Below, piece after piece: positions 6,989 through 10,654 of a stretch of 10,654 bases of DNA (the first letter of the stretch is position 1; each line of letters opens with the position of its first letter). Below the pieces are notes generated by a model. It saw nothing but the letters and a program-made list of their open reading frames with translations, had not been told where the DNA came from and did no database searches. Position numbers and translations under genes: made by a program. Origin of the DNA: Verrucomicrobiota bacterium (lineage in GTDB: Bacteria > Chlamydiota > Chlamydiia > Chlamydiales > FEN-1388); NCBI GenBank assembly GCA_018239705.1, contig JAFEGS010000606.1, positions 1 through 10,654 of the forward strand. Direction: 5' to 3'.

Positions 6989-7035
6989 GAGATGAAAAAA
7001 TCAGCAGTCGGAAGCTTAGAGTGCTAAATTTACGA

Positions 7036-7065
7036 TTGACGAAACATAGAGTCCTATAGTATAAT
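7036..7065 (+). promoter_or_regulatory. Near-consensus sigma-70-type promoter for the zinc-finger gene
   Basis: TTGACG (7036-7041) and a perfect TATAAT (7060-7065) are separated by 18 bases. Initiation near 7072 would give a leader of about 18 bases, carrying the GAGAGG ribosome binding site (7079-7083) before the ATG at 7090. In Chlamydiae this would be read by sigma-66. It is the strongest promoter-like sequence in the window. Confidence 0.65.
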
Positions 7066-7089
7066 TAATAACAACCTGAGAGGTGAGCT

Positions 7090-7800
7090 ATGGTGAAGAT
7101 CACAGATAAAATTATTTCTATTCCTCCCTACATATCGACAACCTGGGATAAGGTGGTCTCTTTGCATATGAAGGAGCAGGAGCTGATTATTACGCTTAAA
7201 AACGGAGAAGCAGTAGCACTGCCGGGTCTCGCTCCCGATGTGATCGAACTGATGTTTAGTAGCCACGCTGCCTTTCTCGAAGCTAGCGCGAGTAGGCCTA
7301 TACAAGAGCCAGTAAAAAAGATTCTACAAGGAGCCGATCATCTGGGGGCGCCATTTCGTTTAGCTTTCGGGTCAATTGAAACTATTGGGCAATCGCTGCA
7401 GCACAACCCTGCCTATAGCGATTTACCTCCGATACCTGCAGATATTGCCGAAAAGATTGGTCTAATCGCGAAAGCCGTCCCGTCAGAAGACCTCGCCTCC
7501 CTCCCGGCGGCAGAAGAAAATTGCAACTGCATCTACTGCCAGATGTGCCGCATTCTCAAGCAAGGAGTTGCAGCATCTGCAGAGCCGCTACATATGTCTG
7601 TAGAGCCTCTTGAAGAGGAGGTAAGTGAAGCCGATTTGCGATTTGAGCAGTGGGAGATCACAAATAGTGGCGATAAGCTCTATCACCTCACAAACAAGCT
7701 CGATTCGTCGGAACAGTATGACGTCTTTCTTGGATCTCCTGTTGGCTGCACCTGCGGTAAGCCAAATTGCGAGCATGTCATCGCTGTTTTACGACACTAG
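7090..7800 (+). CDS. SWIM-like zinc-finger protein, putative CT016-like
   Basis: A 236-residue, apparently cytoplasmic protein with no signal peptide or membrane segment. Two cysteine clusters stand out. One is CNCIYCQMC (145-153, CxCx2Cx2C). The other is CTCGKPNCEH (220-229, CxCx4CxH), close to the C-terminus and resembling a SWIM zinc finger, a motif linked to binding DNA or protein. The N-terminal ~60 residues (IITLKNGEAVALPGL) look like a small beta fold; 110-140 is Pro/Ala-rich and 172-182 is acidic. It lies between divergent phoH and the SH3-domain gene, the place held by CT016 in C. trachomatis as I recall it; homology to CT016 was not tested. The start ATG has GAGAGG six bases upstream. 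Function is unknown; a role in transcription or nucleic-acid binding is a guess from the zinc motifs. Confidence 0.75.
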   Translation: MVKITDKIISIPPYISTTWDKVVSLHMKEQELIITLKNGEAVALPGLAPDVIELMFSSHAAFLEASASRPIQEPVKKILQGADHLGAPFRLAFGSIETIGQSLQHNPAYSDLPPIPADIAEKIGLIAKAVPSEDLASLPAAEENCNCIYCQMCRILKQGVAASAEPLHMSVEPLEEEVSEADLRFEQWEITNSGDKLYHLTNKLDSSEQYDVFLGSPVGCTCGKPNCEHVIAVLRH

Positions 7801-7813
7801 CCTTGTATATAAT
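7785..7813 (+). promoter_or_regulatory. Possible promoter of the SH3-domain gene
   Basis: A perfect TATAAT lies at 7808-7813, just after the stop of the zinc-finger gene, with a weak TGTTTT (7785-7790) 17 bases upstream. Predicted initiation is near 7819-7820, exactly where the following hairpin begins. The transcript would then start with that hairpin. Confidence 0.45.
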
Positions 7814-7817
7814 GGTC

Positions 7818-7852
7818 CAGCTCCTTAAAATTGGGCGAACCTTAAGGAGCTG
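7818..7852 (+). promoter_or_regulatory. Hairpin enclosing the Shine-Dalgarno of the SH3-domain gene
   Basis: CAGCTCCTTAA (7818-7828) and TTAAGGAGCTG (7842-7852) are perfect inverted repeats: 11 bp around a 13-base loop. The 3' arm contains AAGGAG (7844-7849), the ribosome binding site ten bases before the ATG at 7860. It is not followed by a T run, so a terminator for the upstream gene is less likely. Hiding the ribosome binding site, as in thermosensor or trans-acting leader control, is the likelier role; this is inference. Confidence 0.6.
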
Positions 7853-7859
7853 TTCGTTT

Positions 7860-9020
7860 ATGTATCACCGTTATATTACATTACTACTGTGCACTGCTGT
7901 GCTTTCTTCTATTTCCCTTTTCGCTGACAATGATGCCGTCTCTTGTGGCAAAAAGGCGTGCGGAGAAAAAAAACAGGCTGAGGCATTTACTGGACAGGTG
8001 CTGAGAAACCGCGTCCGGATGCGCCTGCAGCCAAGTCTTGATGCCTATGTCTTTTCTGAGCTAAAGCAAGGCGATGTTCTTCTTGTTACCCATCAAGTAG
8101 ATGACTTTTATGCCTGTCTGCCTCCCAGAGGGCTGAAGGGCTATATTTTCCGTACCTATGTTCTTGATGGAGCAGTAGAAGGTGCCAATGTGAATGTGCG
8201 ACTGGAACCAGATACAACATCACCGGTGGTTACGCAGCTCAATACCGGAGATAGAGTGTGCGGGGTTGTGGCTCCACAGAACAGTAAATGGCTCGAGATT
8301 GATCTTCCAGATTCTGTGAAATTTTATGTGGCCAAAGAGTTTATCGGTAAAGCCGGCCCTGTGAGTCTCTATGCGGAACATGGAGCAAGACTTGAGAGGG
8401 TGAAGCAAGAGTTATGCAGTATTGAGATACAGCTCGATCAGGAGATGCAAAAGCCCTTTTCCCAAATCCAGCTCACTCCCTTTGCCAATAGGCTCTCGAA
8501 AGTGATTGCTGAAAATAGCGACATGCCTGAAGAAGTAGATCAAGCAAAGGCGATAACGTCCAAAATGCAAGAGGCCTACCTGGCTAAGAGTTTGGTTGCA
8601 TCTCAAGAGTGTCCACCAGCTCCTGAGCAGCCGGAGCCTACTCCAGAGCCGCCGAGCTTGCCTGAACAAAAAGAGCTGGCTGCTGTTTTGCCAAGTCTTT
8701 GGACTAACCAGGAGGAGAGGCTTATTCAGCAGGCTATTCAGGAAGGCACGGTCGAAACGCCTGAGCAGTTTTATGCAAATGAGCGACAAAAGGCAGTGAG
8801 CCTGACCGGTATTATCAAGCCCTACAACAGCCATGTGAAAAATCGGCCCGGAGACTACCTGCTGATCGATAGCAAGTCTCAGCTTCCTATAGCCTATCTC
8901 TATAGCACGACAGTTGACCTGCAGGAATTTGTGGCTAAACCTGTCTCTTTAGAGGTATCTACAAGGCCAAATAATCACTTTGCGTTTGCTGCCTATTTTG
9001 TCCATTCGGTAGAAGGGTAG
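7860..9020 (+). CDS. Exported protein with two bacterial SH3 domains, putative Ctad1-like (CT017) invasin
   Basis: A 386-residue protein with a signal peptide (1-22, cut probably after SLFA). Two bacterial SH3 repeats follow: 42-104 (GQVLRNRVRMRLQPS to GYIFRTYV) and 105-165 (ANVNVRLEPDTTSPVV to KFYVAKEFIG). A probable coiled coil occupies about 172-246, then a Pro/Glu-rich linker (251-270). The C-terminal region 311-386 is beta-rich, with VSLTGIIKPY, GDYLLIDS and HFAFAAYF, and I do not recognise it. The layout and position after phoH and the zinc-finger gene match C. trachomatis CT017 (Ctad1), described as an invasin with two N-terminal SH3 domains that binds integrin beta1. The function here is inferred; cell-wall binding is the alternative for SH3b proteins. 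The start is the ATG at 7860, with AAGGAG ten bases upstream and a signal peptide directly following; an upstream in-frame ATG (7767) overlaps the previous gene. Confidence 0.8.
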   Translation: MYHRYITLLLCTAVLSSISLFADNDAVSCGKKACGEKKQAEAFTGQVLRNRVRMRLQPSLDAYVFSELKQGDVLLVTHQVDDFYACLPPRGLKGYIFRTYVLDGAVEGANVNVRLEPDTTSPVVTQLNTGDRVCGVVAPQNSKWLEIDLPDSVKFYVAKEFIGKAGPVSLYAEHGARLERVKQELCSIEIQLDQEMQKPFSQIQLTPFANRLSKVIAENSDMPEEVDQAKAITSKMQEAYLAKSLVASQECPPAPEQPEPTPEPPSLPEQKELAAVLPSLWTNQEERLIQQAIQEGTVETPEQFYANERQKAVSLTGIIKPYNSHVKNRPGDYLLIDSKSQLPIAYLYSTTVDLQEFVAKPVSLEVSTRPNNHFAFAAYFVHSVEG

Positions 9021-9025
9021 CCAAA

Positions 9026-10543
9026 GTGCCTCTCGCACGGGTCCATTCAGGGACATGCCTTGGTCTTGAGGCAGTCGCTGTCCACATCGAAGTGGATGTG
9101 GTAAAAAGTGAAAAGCCTTTTATTGTGATCGTCGGGCTGCCTGATACGGCAGTCCGAGAGGCAAAAGATCGCGTTTTTACTGCCATTAAAAATTCCGGAA
9201 GCGATATTTCCTCTCTTTCTTGCACAATCAACTTAGCTCCTGCCGATCTTCGAAAAGAGGGAAGTCTCTTCGATCTTCCTATAGCAATAGGCTTGCTATG
9301 TGGCCTTGGAGTCATTCCAAAATCGGCCATTGACAATCTCTTGATTGTGGGCGAGCTTGGCCTTGGCGGAGATACGCGTCAGGTTGTAGGAGCGCTTGGG
9401 TTTGCTCACTTGGCCAAGAGCTTGGGGCTGAAGGCTATTTTACTCCCAAAGGCGAACGGTCAGGAGGCGGCGCTTATTCCCGGGGTGGAGGTAATCGCTG
9501 TTGCCACGTTGCGAGAGGCAATTCAGTACCTAACAGGTACCATCGCTTCACCTGCAGTTGTCCCGTATTCTAAAAAAAATAGTGTACAGCAAAAGGTCAG
9601 TGTCGATTTTTCTGAAATTCAGGGCCAGGTAATGGCTCGAAGGGCAATGGAGATCGTAGCAGCAGGTGGCCATAATGCGCTTTTAAATGGCCCTCCGGGG
9701 ACAGGAAAGAGTATGCTTGCCAAGGCGCTTGTAGGAATTCTGCCTCAGATGGACTTTGAAGAGGCTCTTGAAGTGACCAGGATTCGATCTGTAGCTGGCT
9801 TGGTTGGTTCCGATGCTACTTTAGTGGCTGATCGTCCCTTTCGAGCTCCTCACCATACGGTCAGTTATGCCGGCCTTATTGGGGGAGGATCAGTCCCGCG
9901 CCCGGGAGAGCTTGTTCTGGCTCATAGGGGAGTGCTCTTTTTAGATGAATTTCCTGAGTTTTCGCGCCATGTCCTGGAGGCCCTCAGGCAGCCGCTTGAG
10001 GAGCGCAGGCTCACCATTAGCCGAGCGCTTGGCGCTGTAACCTATCCCTGTAGCACAATCCTTGTTGCTGCTATGAACCCCTGTCCTTGCGGCTATCATG
10101 GACATCCTGACAAGCCCTGTAAAGATTCCAAGCTGCAAATTGAGCGATACCAGCGCAAGATTTCAGGTCCTCTCTTGGACCGAATTGACCTGCATATCTC
10201 TGTAGGTGCTGTTCGGAGTTCTGAAGTTGCCCTTCACAGAGAGGCTGAAAGCTCAGCTGAGATACGAAAAAGGGTGCAGATGGCAAGAGATCGCCAGTAT
10301 GCCCGCTTTGCAGCAGCTAAGACCAATGCAGAGATGAGCAATAAAGAGATTGGAAGTCTTGTGCGCCTTGATCCCTCTACGAAGCAGCTACTGGATAGGG
10401 CTATGGACATGTTTGGCCTATCGCTGCGCGCACTGTTCAGGGTGCTGAAAGTGGCTGTTACGATTCACGACTTGGCAGGAAGTGATACCGTAAAAGAGGA
10501 GCATGTTTTGGAGGCTCTGAGCTATAGGGAATCATCGATATAG
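9026..10543 (+). CDS. comM: ComM/YifB family AAA+ ATPase (Mg-chelatase-like)
   Basis: A 505-residue protein of normal family length. Residues 1-170 are the N-terminal ChlI/Lon-like domain (VGLPDTAVREAKDRV, 36-50). Residues 190-395 are the AAA+ core with Walker A GPPGTGKS (222-229), Walker B VLFLDEFPEF (303-312), the conserved MNPCPCGYHG (350-359) and LLDRIDLHI (383-391). Residues 405-505 are the C-terminal Mg-chelatase-like domain. C353, C355 and C365 form a cysteine cluster typical of YifB/ComM. ComM of other bacteria is a hexameric helicase that drives branch migration while transformed DNA is integrated into the chromosome, so it would act in recombination of incoming DNA. The start is GTG (9026) with AGAAGGG eight bases upstream, straddling the end of the SH3 gene. 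Only five bases separate the two genes, so they are probably co-transcribed. All catalytic motifs are intact. Confidence 0.93.
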   Translation: MPLARVHSGTCLGLEAVAVHIEVDVVKSEKPFIVIVGLPDTAVREAKDRVFTAIKNSGSDISSLSCTINLAPADLRKEGSLFDLPIAIGLLCGLGVIPKSAIDNLLIVGELGLGGDTRQVVGALGFAHLAKSLGLKAILLPKANGQEAALIPGVEVIAVATLREAIQYLTGTIASPAVVPYSKKNSVQQKVSVDFSEIQGQVMARRAMEIVAAGGHNALLNGPPGTGKSMLAKALVGILPQMDFEEALEVTRIRSVAGLVGSDATLVADRPFRAPHHTVSYAGLIGGGSVPRPGELVLAHRGVLFLDEFPEFSRHVLEALRQPLEERRLTISRALGAVTYPCSTILVAAMNPCPCGYHGHPDKPCKDSKLQIERYQRKISGPLLDRIDLHISVGAVRSSEVALHREAESSAEIRKRVQMARDRQYARFAAAKTNAEMSNKEIGSLVRLDPSTKQLLDRAMDMFGLSLRALFRVLKVAVTIHDLAGSDTVKEEHVLEALSYRESSI

Positions 10544-10550
10544 ATTTCTG

Positions 10551-10654
10551 AAAAAAACGACAAACGACCAAAACGACACTAACGACAACTGCAAGCGTCA
10601 TTTTGGTCCTTTTTGTCGTTTTATGTCGTTTAAGTCCCTTTCGTCGTTTTCGTC
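10551..10654. repeat. Inverted array of ~9-base GTC/GAC units, continuing off the window
   Basis: The right half carries GTC at 10597, 10606, 10615, 10625, 10634, 10643 and 10652 (spacing 9, 9, 10, 9, 9, 9), each followed by a pyrimidine-rich, mostly T tract. The left half carries GAC at 10559, 10566, 10575 and 10584 (spacing 7, 9, 9), each preceded by A-rich sequence; these are the same unit inverted. The array has no recognised family name. It could be binding sites, an intergenic repeat family or the edge of a coding repeat; it may be cut by the window end. Confidence 0.6.
10566..10614 (+). terminator. Probable intrinsic terminator of the comM transcript
   Basis: GACCAAAACGAC (10566-10577) pairs with GTCATTTTGGTC (10597-10608) with one mismatch around a 19-base loop. 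TTTTT (10610-10614) follows two bases after the stem. An outer perfect 11-bp stem (10554-10564 with 10612-10622) extends it. It starts 23 bases after the comM stop. The stem is A+T-rich and embedded in a repeat array, so its terminator role is moderately supported. Confidence 0.45.

Noticed and set aside
8412..8834. Open frame of 140 codons on the minus strand
   Set aside because: It is antisense to the coiled-coil and linker part of the SH3-domain gene; the product is Leu/Arg-rich shadow sequence with no family resemblance.
10598..10654. Possible C-terminal end of a minus-strand gene entering from the right
   Set aside because: A minus-strand frame is open from the window edge to a TGA at 10600-10598, but it covers only the period-9 repeat and is too short to support a gene.
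10551..10654. CRISPR array
   Set aside because: The units are about 9 bases long with no spacers of constant length and no long identical repeats.

Overview
The window (10,654 bases, moderate GC) looks like chromosomal DNA from a member of the Chlamydiae, probably an environmental, protist-associated lineage. The main evidence is the block phoH / zinc-finger protein / SH3-domain protein. As I recall it, this order matches CT015-CT016-CT017 of Chlamydia trachomatis, where CT017 is the invasin Ctad1. A YopJ-like putative type III effector fits an intracellular lifestyle. This assignment is inference from gene content; no search was run.

Left part (1-4416, all minus strand). Reading leftwards from 4416, a HAD class IIA phosphatase, a HIT-domain protein and an exported alpha/beta hydrolase overlap at their ends (11 and 4 bases) and should be one translationally coupled operon. 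After an AT-rich 85-base gap comes a YopJ-like putative effector with a visible H-D-Q-C catalytic pattern. Next, running off the window edge, is a phosphoethanolamine-methyltransferase-like protein that begins with a Sec signal peptide. Three of these five genes therefore look exported or secreted, which suggests an outward- or host-facing set.

Middle (4506-6932). A heavy-metal P1B-type ATPase relative has kept its membrane parts and actuator fold but lost the whole phosphorylation and nucleotide-binding region, the TGE loop and the CPC metal motif. It is an intact reading frame encoding a pseudo-transporter. It converges on, and overlaps by 9 bases, a PIN-PhoH RNase/ATPase on the minus strand.

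Right part (7090-10543, all plus strand). A near-consensus promoter drives a small protein with two cysteine clusters, one of them SWIM-like. It is followed by a Ctad1-like exported double-SH3 protein, whose Shine-Dalgarno lies inside an 11-bp hairpin, and by the ComM/YifB AAA+ helicase, five bases downstream of the SH3 gene. Beyond comM is an unusual inverted array: GAC units on the left and GTC units every ~9 bases on the right. It folds into a long near-perfect hairpin and continues past the window end.

Most worth following up are the domain-deleted P1B ATPase, the YopJ-like effector next to an exported methyltransferase, the period-9 inverted array, and the Shine-Dalgarno-covering hairpins before two exported proteins. 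No tRNA, rRNA, insertion sequence or CRISPR array was seen, and no gene-free stretch exceeds 300 bases.
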